A stretch of DNA of 64,000 nt from Exiguobacterium sp. s48 (GTDB lineage: Bacteria; Bacillota; Bacilli; Exiguobacteriales; Exiguobacteriaceae). Both the position numbers and the translations under genes were made by a program. Shown piece after piece: positions 8,181 through 16,925 of the stretch. The notes below the pieces were generated by a model. That model searched no databases. It saw only the letters and a program-made list of their open reading frames with translations, and had not been told where the DNA came from. Within the stretch, counting starts at the first letter, position 1. Each line of letters opens with the position of its first letter. The stretch covers positions 124,001 through 188,000 of the forward strand of contig NZ_JACSKC010000001.1 of the NCBI RefSeq assembly GCF_018617395.1, written 5' to 3'.

Positions 8181-9773
8181 TCATTCGAACGACTCATGGA
8201 AGGAAAGCTGTTGTTTCCCGTTCGCTTTTGACCGATATAACGCGTCGTCCGCTTGTTCGATCGCGACATGGGGTGGTTCCGGTGGACTCCAAATGGATGC
8301 CCCGATACTCGCCCCGATGTTCACCGATGCGATGTCTAGCGTAATCGGTTCAGAAAGCTTAGCGATGAGCGTACTCCCGATCTCGAAAATCTCTTGAATT
8401 GAACGAAGACGTCTCGGGAACATGAGGAAGAACTCGTCTCCACTTAACCGGACGGGATAGACGTCATCGATTGTGAGTGCTCGTAACCGTTGTGCGACTT
8501 CGACCAATACCTCATCCCCGACAGCGTGACCATACGTATCATTCACTGCCTTGAAGCCATCAAGATCGATATAGAAGAAGACGTATGGCTCTTTCGAAGT
8601 GTGAAGTTGATTCAGCTGTTCACGTAAGGCGACACGGTTCGCGAGACCAGTCAGCGCGTCACGGTTCGCGAGCGTCTCAAAATGTACCCGCTCCGACTCA
8701 GACTCTGTCAGGGAGGTGACGAGCGACTCCAATGCGAATGCGAGGGACTCGATCTCTTCGATTCCGGATTGATGAGGGAACGTATTGGCTTTCCCTTGCT
8801 CCATGAGTGAAGCCGTTTCGGTGATTCGCTTCAACGGTCGCGTCACGACAGATGCGAGGAGCCAACCAAGGACAGCTGTCACGAACGAGGCCAATAAACC
8901 GATCCATAAAATTCTTGTTTTAAGTGTCTCGACCGGTGCGAATGCGACTGATGTCGGTTGACGGACGACGACGCGCCATCCAAGTCCAGGATATTCATCA
9001 TACCCTTCTCCGATTGACATACCCGTCAGATAGTCCTGCCCATTTTCCCATTTTTTCACGGAAGACCCTTCTGTAAATGACACGGGCAGTGGTTTTCCAA
9101 CCATGTCATCTGGACCGAGGAGAACGAGGTTGTCTCGTTCACTGACGACGAATAAATCCGTATCGTCGACTTGGTCATGAAGCGTTCGGTTGAAATGTCC
9201 GAGTACTTCTTCACCCCATGCCCAGCTTAAATGCGTGGCGAGCACTCCTTGAAATACACCGTCTTGAAGTAGCGGGACACTGATATCAACAAATTGGAGC
9301 GGTTCCCCCGTAGGATTCGGCAATAATTCAGCTAAGAGGACCGCCTCATGGACGTCTCCGATAAAGGGGGCATCTTGTGCTTCCAGATAAACCGGTCGTT
9401 CAGCAATCGATGCCCCTTCGAGAATCCCGTTCGTCGAAGCGACGACGGTCCCGTCTGGATCTGTTACGCCCATCCATGAGAAGGCGGGGATGTTCGATTG
9501 TACTTGATCGAGGAGTCGACGTGTTTCGTCTCGATCTTCTAAATCGAGGCCTTGTAAAAGTTGGACTTCTTGATAACGTGACCACATATAAAAGTCGAGT
9601 TTATCAGCCAATTGATGCGATGTCGTCGACAGGCGTTCCCCGATTTCTTGTTCGAGTGCGTCAGACGCCCGGTGACTGATGAGAGATGTGAGTGCAATCG
9701 TCAGTAAAAAGACGAGCGTGGCAATGCTGAGCGCCAATATAAGTCCGAGGCGCATCGTAAAAGTCTTGATCAT
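8181..9773 (-). CDS. Sensor diguanylate cyclase (dCache-HAMP-GGDEF)
   Basis: A 530-residue membrane protein. Transmembrane segment 1 spans about 9-30, an extracytoplasmic double-Cache sensor about 35-270, transmembrane segment 2 about 285-305, then HAMP (SVVTRPLKRITETASLMEQG) and GGDEF (about 370-525). The cyclase shows the metal/GTP residues in FFYIDLDGFKAVNDTYGHAVGD and an SGDEF version of the signature loop. The first Gly is Ser, which is compatible with activity. The residues five before SGDEF do not form RxxD, so product inhibition is probably absent. It makes c-di-GMP from two GTP in response to an external ligand. AGGAGG lies 9 bases before the start. Confidence 0.92.
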   Translation of the reverse strand: MIKTFTMRLGLILALSIATLVFLLTIALTSLISHRASDALEQEIGERLSTTSHQLADKLDFYMWSRYQEVQLLQGLDLEDRDETRRLLDQVQSNIPAFSWMGVTDPDGTVVASTNGILEGASIAERPVYLEAQDAPFIGDVHEAVLLAELLPNPTGEPLQFVDISVPLLQDGVFQGVLATHLSWAWGEEVLGHFNRTLHDQVDDTDLFVVSERDNLVLLGPDDMVGKPLPVSFTEGSSVKKWENGQDYLTGMSIGEGYDEYPGLGWRVVVRQPTSVAFAPVETLKTRILWIGLLASFVTAVLGWLLASVVTRPLKRITETASLMEQGKANTFPHQSGIEEIESLAFALESLVTSLTESESERVHFETLANRDALTGLANRVALREQLNQLHTSKEPYVFFYIDLDGFKAVNDTYGHAVGDEVLVEVAQRLRALTIDDVYPVRLSGDEFFLMFPRRLRSIQEIFEIGSTLIAKLSEPITLDIASVNIGASIGASIWSPPEPPHVAIEQADDALYRSKANGKQQLSFHESFE

Positions 9774-9894
9774 GCGAGAAAAACCTCCTAAAGCTTGAAT
9801 TGAAGAGAATTATGAAAAACGAGTCGATATCATGATAGGAGGAAGAGCTTCCGCTATAATGAAAGACGAGTCAAAATAGATAGAGGTGAAGAGA

Positions 9895-10551
9895 ATGAAA
9901 AAGAATCAATGGTTGGTCATCATGACCGTCGTCGCGGTCGCGTTGATTGCTTTGGCGTTCGTCTTGCTCAATCAAGATGAAACGACAACGGTTGACCGAG
10001 GTGATCACGTATCGATTGAAGGACAACCGACACTCGGAAATCCGGATGCGAAAGTGTCCATCGTCGAATTTGGAGATTATAAATGTCCGTCTTGTAAACA
10101 ATGGGGCGAAACGATTTATCCTCAGTTGAAAGCAGACTATCTCGATAAAGAAGATGTCAGCTTCAGTTATATTAATGTCTTGTTCCATGGACAAGAATCG
10201 ATTTTGGCATCGCTCGCTTCCGAGTCGGTATACGAGCAAGATCCCGATTCGTTCTGGAAGTTTCACAAGGCGCTCTACGACGCGCAGCCAGAATCACAAC
10301 AACACGACGACGTATGGGTGACCGTTGAGAAGCTGAAGGAAATTGCGAGTGAGACGACATCGGTCGACTTGGCACAGCTCGAGCAAGATCTCGGAGAAGA
10401 TTCAACCGTCATCGAAAAAGTCAGCACAGACGATGGATTGGTGAAAGAAAATGGGATTCAGTTCACGCCATCGATTATGATTAACGGTGTGATGCTCGAG
10501 GACCCGTTTAATTATGAGCAAATCCAACAGTTGATTGAACAGGATTTGTAA
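9895..10551 (+). CDS. bdbD: DsbA-like thiol:disulfide oxidoreductase (BdbD type)
   Basis: A 218-residue extracytoplasmic oxidase. It has an N-terminal signal anchor (WLVIMTVVAVALIALAFVLL), then a DsbA thioredoxin fold with helical insertion and the redox motif CPSC in FGDYKCPSCKQWGE. The cis-proline region is in GIQFTPSIMINGVML. It introduces disulfides into exported proteins and is reoxidised by the membrane partner encoded next. I choose the ATG at 9895 with GAGGTGA upstream over a GTG nine bases earlier. First gene of bdbD-bdbC-sco; a TATAAT box lies at about 9854. Confidence 0.92.
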   Translation: MKKNQWLVIMTVVAVALIALAFVLLNQDETTTVDRGDHVSIEGQPTLGNPDAKVSIVEFGDYKCPSCKQWGETIYPQLKADYLDKEDVSFSYINVLFHGQESILASLASESVYEQDPDSFWKFHKALYDAQPESQQHDDVWVTVEKLKEIASETTSVDLAQLEQDLGEDSTVIEKVSTDDGLVKENGIQFTPSIMINGVMLEDPFNYEQIQQLIEQDL

Positions 10552-10552
10552 A

Positions 10553-10966
10553 ATGAAGACGTTTTTCGAAAAATACGGCCTGTATCTCGCATGGCTTGTC
10601 TCTTTGACAGCAACCCTTGGAAGTCTCTACTTTAGTGAGATTCGAGAGTTTGTGCCATGTGAGTTGTGTTGGATTCAACGCATCTTTATGTATCCATTGA
10701 CAATCCTCCTAGGGATTGCCGTCTTTACAGACGATCGGTCAGTACGTAAATATGTGTTACCGCTTACTATCATAGGCGGTTTGGTTTCACTTTACCATTA
10801 CTTGGTACAGAAAGTGCCAGGTTTTGCAGAAATTCAACCGTGTACACAAGGAGTTCCGTGTAGTGGTCAATATATCAACTGGCTAGGGTTCATCACGATT
10901 CCCTTCCTCGCATTGACAGCCTTCGCACTCCTTACCCTCTTCATGTGGAATATCAAAAAGCGATAA
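10553..10966 (+). CDS. bdbC: DsbB-like quinone:disulfide oxidoreductase (BdbC type)
   Basis: A 137-residue protein with four transmembrane segments, typical of BdbC. The first periplasm-facing pair is in CELCWIQR and the second in QPCTQGVPCSGQ; these cysteines relay electrons from BdbD to quinone. The ATG at 10553 is preceded by AGGA within the end of bdbD, one base after its stop; an upstream in-frame TTG is less likely. The bdbD-bdbC pair forms the disulfide-forming system. Confidence 0.93.
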   Translation: MKTFFEKYGLYLAWLVSLTATLGSLYFSEIREFVPCELCWIQRIFMYPLTILLGIAVFTDDRSVRKYVLPLTIIGGLVSLYHYLVQKVPGFAEIQPCTQGVPCSGQYINWLGFITIPFLALTAFALLTLFMWNIKKR

Positions 10967-10979
10967 GGAGTTGGCGCGT

Positions 10980-11558
10980 GTGAAGAAATGGTGGATGATT
11001 GGTTTGATGACGATGCTCATCGTCCTAGCCGGATGCGGACAAGAGATTGAGGATCCGCTTAATTGGGAAGTTGAATCGTTCGAATACATGAACCAAGAAG
11101 AAGAAATGGTCAGCCTCGACGATTTAAAAGGGAAAGTGTGGATGGCGGATTTCGTCTTCACAAGCTGTGAGACAGTCTGTCCACCGATGACTTACAATAT
11201 GACGAAGCTGAACGAAGCGCTCGAAGAAGAAGGTGTTGAAGACGTGCAGTTCGTTTCGTTCAGCGTCGACCCGACGGTGGACACTCCGGAGAAAATGAAA
11301 GCGTTTATGAGTGGCTATGACCTTTCGAAAGCAGATTGGCAGTTCCTCTCCGGCTACTCGCAAGACGAGATTGAAACGTTTGCCCAACAGAACTTCAAGG
11401 CGCTCGTCCGGAAGCCTGACGAAGGCACACAAGTCGACCACGGTACGTATTTCTATTTGGTCGACCAGGAAGGGAAAATCATCAAAGCGTATCCTGGTTT
11501 CCAAAACGTCCCGACCGAAGACATCATCAACGACATTAAAATCTTGCAGAAGTCTTAA
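10980..11558 (+). CDS. SCO1/SenC-family lipoprotein (copper chaperone for cytochrome oxidase)
   Basis: A 192-residue lipoprotein with the lipobox LAGC after a short signal sequence. It has a thioredoxin-like fold with the copper-binding CxxxC in FTSCETVCPPM and the conserved distal histidine in VDHGTYFYLVD. SCO proteins deliver copper to the CuA site of cytochrome c oxidase and may act as thiol reductases. I start at GTG 10980, nine bases after AAGGAG; a TTG at 10971 abuts that site. Third gene of the redox operon, consistent with thiol control of copper sites. Confidence 0.93.
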   Translation: MKKWWMIGLMTMLIVLAGCGQEIEDPLNWEVESFEYMNQEEEMVSLDDLKGKVWMADFVFTSCETVCPPMTYNMTKLNEALEEEGVEDVQFVSFSVDPTVDTPEKMKAFMSGYDLSKADWQFLSGYSQDEIETFAQQNFKALVRKPDEGTQVDHGTYFYLVDQEGKIIKAYPGFQNVPTEDIINDIKILQKS

Positions 11559-11561
11559 CAG

Positions 11562-11596
11562 AAGACCTGTTCCACATGCGGTGGGGCAGGTCTTTT
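11562..11596 (+). terminator. Intrinsic terminator of bdbD-bdbC-sco
   Basis: AAGACCTG...CAGGTCTT outer stem with a G/C-rich inner stem (CCAC/GGTGG), followed by a short T-tract. Confidence 0.8.
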
Positions 11597-11749
11597 GAGT
11601 GGGGAAACCTGATATACTTGAAAGACTAGGCCGCCACAATCAAGAGCACTTATTTTTTGAAAGATGAGCGAATCTGCATACTAACCGTTATATGAATGGG
11701 GCATGCACGCTATAATCAATTCAACGAACATGTAGAAAAGAGGATTTAG

Positions 11750-12844
11750 ATGAAAAAGACGATGTTGCTCTCATTAGTCGGACTGGCTGCCGTCACCGGG
11801 ACGGTCTTGACGCAGTACAAACCACTCGGACGTAAGCCGAAATCACTTCAATCGCCGAACCAGGTGAACGGGAGATTCCGTAATCAATACGAGACACCGA
11901 TGAACTTCTCCGCAGAGGACATGGTATCGATGGCGCGTGACTATCGTGACGTGACGTCACTTCGTAAGCCTACCGAACGTCTTCCGATCGTACCCATCGA
12001 TTTTGAGGAGAAGACGGGCTCGAGCTTCACGAGAATCTATTGGCTCGGTCATTCGGCGCTCATGGTACAAATGGACGGGAAGACAATGCTCGTCGATCCG
12101 ATGTTTGGACGTAGCCCATCTCCGCTTCCGTTCGCAAAAAATGAACGTTTTAGTGAAGACTTGCCGTTCGACCTTGAGGACTTGCCTGAGATCGATGTCG
12201 TCTTGTTGACGCATGATCATTACGACCACCTCGACTATGGGACGATCCTTGCGATTAAAGACAAGGTCGCCATGTTCATCGTGCCGCTCGGTGTCGGCAG
12301 TCATTTGAAACGATGGGGTGTCGGGGCAGAGCGAATCGTGGAACGGGATTGGGGCGAGTCGTATGCGTTCGGGAACTGGACGTTCGTCTGTACGCCGGCG
12401 CGTCACTTCTCCGGTCGTTCGTTGACGGACCGCAACAGCACGTTATGGGCATCGTGGGTCGTCCTCGGTGAGACGGACCGGCTCTTCTTCAGCGGGGACA
12501 GCGGTTACGCTCCACACTTCAAGATGATTGGCGAACAGTACGGACCGTTTGACTTCGCCGCACTTGAATGCGGTCAATATGATGTACGCTGGCCAGACGT
12601 CCATATGCAACCGGAAGAGACCGCGCAAGCGTTTCACGATTTACGCGCCGACCAGATGATTCCGATTCATTGGGGGGCGTTCACACTCTCGTTCCATGAT
12701 TGGTTCGACCCGGCAGAACAGATGGCGTCTCTTTTACCGAAAGACGTTCTTCTCACGCCAATGATTGGGGAGCGCATCACGCTAGACGGTCGGAACGATA
12801 CGACGACGTGGTGGCGAGAACTCGAAGACGCAAACAAGCGATGA
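11750..12844 (+). CDS. Metallo-beta-lactamase fold hydrolase, NAPE-PLD/UlaG-like
   Basis: A 364-residue protein with an N-terminal hydrophobic segment (membrane anchor or signal) and an MBL domain. The metal ligands are in LTHDHYDHLDYG (HxHxDH), ARHFSG, SGDSGY and the late histidine in IPIHWGAF. The layout matches N-acyl-phosphatidylethanolamine phospholipase-like or RomA-type enzymes of about 320-370 residues. The substrate is unknown; a phospholipid or lactone is likely. A second member of the same family lies at 17821-18726. Monocistronic. Confidence 0.87.
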   Translation: MKKTMLLSLVGLAAVTGTVLTQYKPLGRKPKSLQSPNQVNGRFRNQYETPMNFSAEDMVSMARDYRDVTSLRKPTERLPIVPIDFEEKTGSSFTRIYWLGHSALMVQMDGKTMLVDPMFGRSPSPLPFAKNERFSEDLPFDLEDLPEIDVVLLTHDHYDHLDYGTILAIKDKVAMFIVPLGVGSHLKRWGVGAERIVERDWGESYAFGNWTFVCTPARHFSGRSLTDRNSTLWASWVVLGETDRLFFSGDSGYAPHFKMIGEQYGPFDFAALECGQYDVRWPDVHMQPEETAQAFHDLRADQMIPIHWGAFTLSFHDWFDPAEQMASLLPKDVLLTPMIGERITLDGRNDTTTWWRELEDANKR

Positions 12845-12866
12845 CCTCGGTCACCGCTTGTTTTTG
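12832..12866. terminator. Bidirectional terminator overlapping the stop codon
   Basis: Stem AACAAGCG...CGCTTGTT (12833-12840 / 12855-12862) with an inner TGACC/GGTCA. The TGA stop of the hydrolase lies inside the hairpin, and the convergent MFS gene stops at 12867 just past the T-tract. Confidence 0.85.
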
Positions 12867-14084
12867 TTAAGAAGACATCTTCTCTGTGGCATCTTCTTCG
12901 ATATGCAGTTTATGTTTACGTGTATAGACGAGGAACGCTGCGGTCATCGCAATCGAACTGACTCCGAACAAGACAACCATAAGCTGAAGTCCAATCAAGT
13001 CGAGGAAGAACCCCGTCACGAGAAGGACGATTTGGAAGATGATCCGGTCGAGCATGTTTCGGAACGAGAAGAAGCGCCCGTGATATTCTTTTGGCATCCG
13101 TGTCTGGAAAATCGTGACGGCCGTCGGGAAGAAGCAACCGACCGAGAATCCGAAGACGACGAACGCGGCGATCGACATGAACGGGATATCCGCAAAATAC
13201 AGCATCAATTGTGCGACACCGATCAAAAACGAGAACGAGAATAAAATCGAGAACGCCGAGAACTTTTCGCCGATTCGTTTGATCATGAAGGCACCTGTCA
13301 TGAAGGCGAGTCCTTCAGCCGTATAAATCCATCCTTTAATCGCTGTCGAATCCTGCAACTCACTAATGTTGATGACGAGTAAGTTGAACCCTCCGATAAA
13401 GAGGAGCGGGATGAGCGTCATGACGAGTGTCATGAAGATGACCGGGATCGATTTGATGATCGGGAAGACGTCTTTGAAGCCGCTCGACGCTTTCGCATCG
13501 ATTTTTTTCGCGGACGGTGTCTTCGACTCATCGAGTTTCAAAAAGAGCGTCGCGACCGCAAGCAACAGATAAGCGACGAGCGAGAGCGCATAGACGTTAC
13601 GGAGCGAGATGAGCGTCAAGAGGACACCGGCAATCGCCGTCCCGATGACACGTGACAACGTCGAAACGTTCATATGGACACCGTTCAAGGCGAGGAGCTC
13701 CCGTTCTTTCACGATGAGCGGAATCGCTGCCTGCAGGGCAGGGAAGTAAAAAGCGGCCGACCCTTGTAAGATGATTAAAAAGACGACCATCCACACGACT
13801 GAATCCGTTTCGATGGCGACGAACATGAAGAGCACGCTGAGCGCTCGGACAATGCTTGAGATGAGCATGATCTTTTTCTTAGAGCCTTGGTCGGTCAAAC
13901 GTCCGGCGAGCGGACCGATGGCGACCCCGGCGAGTAAACCGATGGCGAGAATGACCGCTTTCACAAAGTCGGATGGAACGCGGTCTTGCATGAATTCCAA
14001 GTTCCCGATGATACCGAGCCATAGCCCAAGACCGGCGACGAATTCGCCCGTCAAGATGATCCAGACGTTCCGATTTTTCCACAT
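12867..14084 (-). CDS. MFS transporter
   Basis: A 405-residue membrane protein with about 12 hydrophobic segments and the MFS loop 2-3 signature GPLAGRLTDQGSKKKIM. It resembles the drug:proton antiporter-3/enterobactin exporter-like branch, with GVLLTLISLRNVYALSL typical of segment 5-6. The substrate is not deducible. A GAGGAC site precedes the ATG. It lies downstream of, but is separated by a terminator from, the DsbA-like gene. Confidence 0.9.
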   Translation of the reverse strand: MWKNRNVWIILTGEFVAGLGLWLGIIGNLEFMQDRVPSDFVKAVILAIGLLAGVAIGPLAGRLTDQGSKKKIMLISSIVRALSVLFMFVAIETDSVVWMVVFLIILQGSAAFYFPALQAAIPLIVKERELLALNGVHMNVSTLSRVIGTAIAGVLLTLISLRNVYALSLVAYLLLAVATLFLKLDESKTPSAKKIDAKASSGFKDVFPIIKSIPVIFMTLVMTLIPLLFIGGFNLLVINISELQDSTAIKGWIYTAEGLAFMTGAFMIKRIGEKFSAFSILFSFSFLIGVAQLMLYFADIPFMSIAAFVVFGFSVGCFFPTAVTIFQTRMPKEYHGRFFSFRNMLDRIIFQIVLLVTGFFLDLIGLQLMVVLFGVSSIAMTAAFLVYTRKHKLHIEEDATEKMSS

Positions 14085-14148
14085 AGATGTAGTCCTCGAT
14101 TCTTATATGCTAATCACTATTATCAAGTAGTAGAGTGAAGAATACCAC

Positions 14149-14173
14149 AAAAAAGAAGCCGAACGTCGGCTTC
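14149..14173 (-). terminator. Intrinsic terminator of the FrnE-like gene
   Basis: Eight-base-pair stem GAAGCCGA/TCGGCTTC (14155-14162 / 14166-14173), followed on the minus strand by a run of six T. Confidence 0.88.
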
Positions 14174-14181
14174 TTCATCAA

Positions 14182-14880
14182 TCAAATATCACAGTTGTCG
14201 TCGGTACACGTCGCACCGTTCGAAAGGACTTGGATCGTCGGGTTATTCTCAGACCAGACTTTTTCGAGCACTTGCGTGAACGCTTCCGTCGGCTGAGCAC
14301 CGGATACTCCATACTTGTTGTCGAATACGAAGAACGGAACACCTGTGATGCCGAGGTCGCTTGCGCGCTTCTCTTCAGCACGTACGTCTTCCGTATACAC
14401 ATCCGTCGTCAAGACGTCACGCACCGCGTCATGGTCGAGACCAACGCTTGTCGCGATTTCAAGCAACACATCATGATTCCCGATATGTTTTGCATCGACG
14501 AAATACGCTTGAAGCAACGCTTCCGATAATTCTTTTTCTTTTCCGACCGTCTTCGCATAATGCGTCAAACGGTGCGAATCGAGCGTACCCGTCACGACCA
14601 TGTTCTCAAAATCATAGTCGAGTCCGACTTCGCGGGCTTGGGCAGCCACTTGCGCTGTCGTTCCTTTCGCTTGTTCAATCGGCATGCGATATTTCGTCGC
14701 GAGTGCCTCATAGATGGAGCGTGAATCGTTCGTCGGGGCGTTCGGGTCGAGTTCGAAACTCTTGAATTCGACTTCGACTTGGTCCGCTTGTGGGAACTGT
14801 TCGAGCGCCTCCTCTAGACGACGCTTACCGATATAACAAAACGGGCAGACATAATCTGACCATACTTCAATTTTCATCAT
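14182..14880 (-). CDS. DsbA-family oxidoreductase, FrnE-like
   Basis: A 232-residue cytoplasmic protein without signal peptide. The N-terminal motif SDYVCPFCYIGKRRL carries a CPFC redox pair, a helical insertion follows, and GITGVPFFVFDNKYGVSGAQP holds the cis-proline region. A C-terminal CTDDNC adds a second cysteine pair, seen in FrnE-type proteins linked to oxidative and heavy-metal stress. The start could be either of two adjacent ATGs after GGAGGG. Monocistronic. Confidence 0.9.
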   Translation of the reverse strand: MMKIEVWSDYVCPFCYIGKRRLEEALEQFPQADQVEVEFKSFELDPNAPTNDSRSIYEALATKYRMPIEQAKGTTAQVAAQAREVGLDYDFENMVVTGTLDSHRLTHYAKTVGKEKELSEALLQAYFVDAKHIGNHDVLLEIATSVGLDHDAVRDVLTTDVYTEDVRAEEKRASDLGITGVPFFVFDNKYGVSGAQPTEAFTQVLEKVWSENNPTIQVLSNGATCTDDNCDI

Positions 14881-14940
14881 AAATCCCTCCTAGCCTTAGT
14901 GTAGGAAATCTTGAATTCAAAGTACAGGAAACGGCTCATG

Positions 14941-14967
14941 AAAAAAAGCCCTCCACGAGGAGGACTT
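14941..14967 (-). terminator. Intrinsic terminator of the hemolysin-III gene
   Basis: Minus-strand stem AAGTCCTCC / GGAGGGCTT with one G-U pair, loop TCGT, then seven T. It overlaps the TAA stop of the gene. Confidence 0.85.
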
Positions 14968-15610
14968 AAAAGACATACCAGAATACACAGACGAAGTGGG
15001 CAAAGCTTCCGAACAAGATGAACAAATGGAACACTTCATGGAAGCCCCATCCTCGCCAGTTGACGAATTTTGGTTTGAACCCATAAATGAGTCCGCCAAT
15101 CGTATACATGACGCCCCCGAGGACGAGCCAGAAGATGCCGGCGTTGCCGATCACGTCATGGAGCGGTCCGATAAAGAAGACGGACAGCCAACCCATCCCG
15201 ATATAGAGCGCAGTCGATAAGAAGCGCGGGGCATGGAACCAGACGAGTTTGAAAACGATGCCGAACAAAGCGAGTGCGTGTACCGTTCCGAAGAGGACCC
15301 ACCGCGTCGGTCCTTCGAGCGCGAGTAGCGTGAGCGGTGCGTATGTACCCGCAATCAATGCGTAAATCATCGCATGGTCGATTCTCCGGAAGAAGGCGAT
15401 GACGTTCGGTGAGGCGATGATGCTATGGTAAAGACCTGACGACAAGTAAAGAAAGACGAGGCTGATCCCGAATAGGATGGCGGCCATAATCGCAAGCGGC
15501 GAGCCAAGCAGTGATGCTTTGACGACCATGGCGATGAGCGCGATGAAAGCGAGTACCGCACCGGCGAGATGCGTCAGCGCGTTAATCGGTTCACGGAAAA
15601 TCGAATGCAT
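14966..15610 (-). CDS. trhA: Hemolysin III / PAQR-family membrane protein
   Basis: A 214-residue protein with seven hydrophobic segments. PAQR/hemolysin III marks are EPINALTHLAGAVLAF near the N-terminus, SSGLYHS in segment 2, RRIDHAMIYALIAGTYAP, and the C-terminal HEVFHLFILFGSFAHFV with metal-binding histidines. The family includes bacterial TrhA, linked to membrane energetics and fluidity homeostasis. I take the ATG at 15610 after AAGGAG rather than a GTG abutting that site. Confidence 0.92.
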   Translation of the reverse strand: MHSIFREPINALTHLAGAVLAFIALIAMVVKASLLGSPLAIMAAILFGISLVFLYLSSGLYHSIIASPNVIAFFRRIDHAMIYALIAGTYAPLTLLALEGPTRWVLFGTVHALALFGIVFKLVWFHAPRFLSTALYIGMGWLSVFFIGPLHDVIGNAGIFWLVLGGVMYTIGGLIYGFKPKFVNWRGWGFHEVFHLFILFGSFAHFVCVFWYVF

Positions 15611-15736
15611 GTAAAACACTCCTTATCACATCATGTAGTATTGATAACTACATGATATACTGAAGAAGAACAAACAGCAAGGTGTACCTTTCGACAAATG
15701 AGAGTTTTCTTTATACTTGAGGGTGAGGTGAGACGG

Positions 15737-16255
15737 ATGAAAGCGAAGAATATTACCGAAACGGAAGGGACGCTCCCGAGGGACGTATTGCCGACTGTCG
15801 ATTTATACATGGACCAGGTCATCCAATTGTTCGAGCAGCACTATGGGAAGATGAAGCGAGACGAGGATGAGACGATTTTGACGAAGACGATGATCAACAA
15901 TTACGCCAAGGGCAAGTTGTTTCATCCCGTCAAAAATAAAAAGTATACGAATGAACATCTGATGTTACTCAGTTTGATTTATGAGATGAAAGGTCTCTTG
16001 TCGATCAATGACATCAAAGAGACGCTACGTCCATTAAATGAGTCAGATGAGACGTTCTCACTTGAGGACTTTTATGAAGCGTATCAGGCACAAAAAGTGA
16101 AGAATTTAGAAGCGTTCGAAGCCCAGGCAGACACGCTTTTGAGCACATCGGTCGAAAAAGAGAATGGTATCCAGCGGTCGCTCGCCATTGCGTCTGCCGT
16201 ACACATGAGCCACTTGTATCAACGATTGGCCGAACAGTTGATTGATGATAAATAA
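15737..16255 (+). CDS. DUF1836 family protein
   Basis: A 172-residue soluble protein. The region MDQVIQLFEQHYG...LTKTMINNYAKGKLFHPVKNKKYTNEHLMLLSLIYEMKGLLSINDIKETL is characteristic of DUF1836, which has a MerR-like winged helix. Such proteins are presumed DNA-binding. The start is the ATG at 15737 after GAGGTGAG; a longer in-frame extension to 15698 has no ribosome site. Its target is unknown. Monocistronic between two terminators. Confidence 0.85.
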   Translation: MKAKNITETEGTLPRDVLPTVDLYMDQVIQLFEQHYGKMKRDEDETILTKTMINNYAKGKLFHPVKNKKYTNEHLMLLSLIYEMKGLLSINDIKETLRPLNESDETFSLEDFYEAYQAQKVKNLEAFEAQADTLLSTSVEKENGIQRSLAIASAVHMSHLYQRLAEQLIDDK

Positions 16256-16300
16256 AACAACGCCACTGTAGACAAAGAGTCTATGGTGGCGTTGTTTTTT
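16256..16300. terminator. Bidirectional terminator containing a piece of the 23-kb repeat element
   Basis: Eleven-base-pair outer stem AACAACGCCAC / GTGGCGTTGTT and inner stem TAGAC/GTCTA, with a T-tract on both strands. The segment 16265-16277 (ACTGTAGACAAAG) is identical to 13 bases next to the right-hand hairpin of the inverted elements at 23.1 kb. Confidence 0.88.
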
Positions 16301-16922
16301 AGTTGTTGATGTATTTCTCGTAAACCGAACCGAAGTCTTTTCGGTTCCACTCATGATAGTGACGTTGTAGCCAATCGAACGTTTGCTCGTTCAATTCCTT
16401 GAACGTGTTCGGGACGTTCATGTCCCCTTCGCGGAGCCCACTTAATATCGACACCGAGTGCGTGAGCGACGTATTCGCATACTCCATCATACGACGACCT
16501 TCCCGCTGGATCTCTTCAATCGCGAGGAGTGCCTTATACAAATCTTTGACATGCTCGATTTGTTTCTTATTGATATCAATCGAGTACGCTTTGTCGCCGA
16601 TTGAGAATTTGACTTCGACATCGAGGTCGACCGTACCCGCCGTCTCGAACATGACGTGCTTGATTGGATAATGTGAATACGGATAACGATAGAGAACGCG
16701 CTTCGAACTGATGGCGCTCGTTCCATCGAGGTGGATCATCGACAAGTTGGTGAAACAATACTCATCTGATTTTGACTTGATCAAAAAGTAAATCTTTTCA
16801 TTGTCTTCGTGAAGGACGTAGTCATCCGCATCCGCCTTGTCGAAGTCGGATGGGTCGATCACCTCACCGATATCACTGAAGCCGGTCAAATCAGAAGCTA
16901 GTTTTTTGAACATGTCATTCAC
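16299..16922 (-). CDS. PH-domain protein, YvbH-like
   Basis: A 207-residue cytoplasmic protein. Residues about 20-125 form a bacterial PH-like domain (YVLHEDNEKIYFLIKSKSDEYCFTNLSMIHLDG...YSIDINKKQIEHVKDLYKAL). A C-terminal helical extension (about 130-207) matches the layout of Bacillus subtilis YvbH. Its role is unknown. It starts 3 bases after the aldo/keto reductase stop, so the two are co-transcribed. Confidence 0.8.
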   Translation of the reverse strand: MNDMFKKLASDLTGFSDIGEVIDPSDFDKADADDYVLHEDNEKIYFLIKSKSDEYCFTNLSMIHLDGTSAISSKRVLYRYPYSHYPIKHVMFETAGTVDLDVEVKFSIGDKAYSIDINKKQIEHVKDLYKALLAIEEIQREGRRMMEYANTSLTHSVSILSGLREGDMNVPNTFKELNEQTFDWLQRHYHEWNRKDFGSVYEKYINN

Positions 16923-16925
16923 TCC

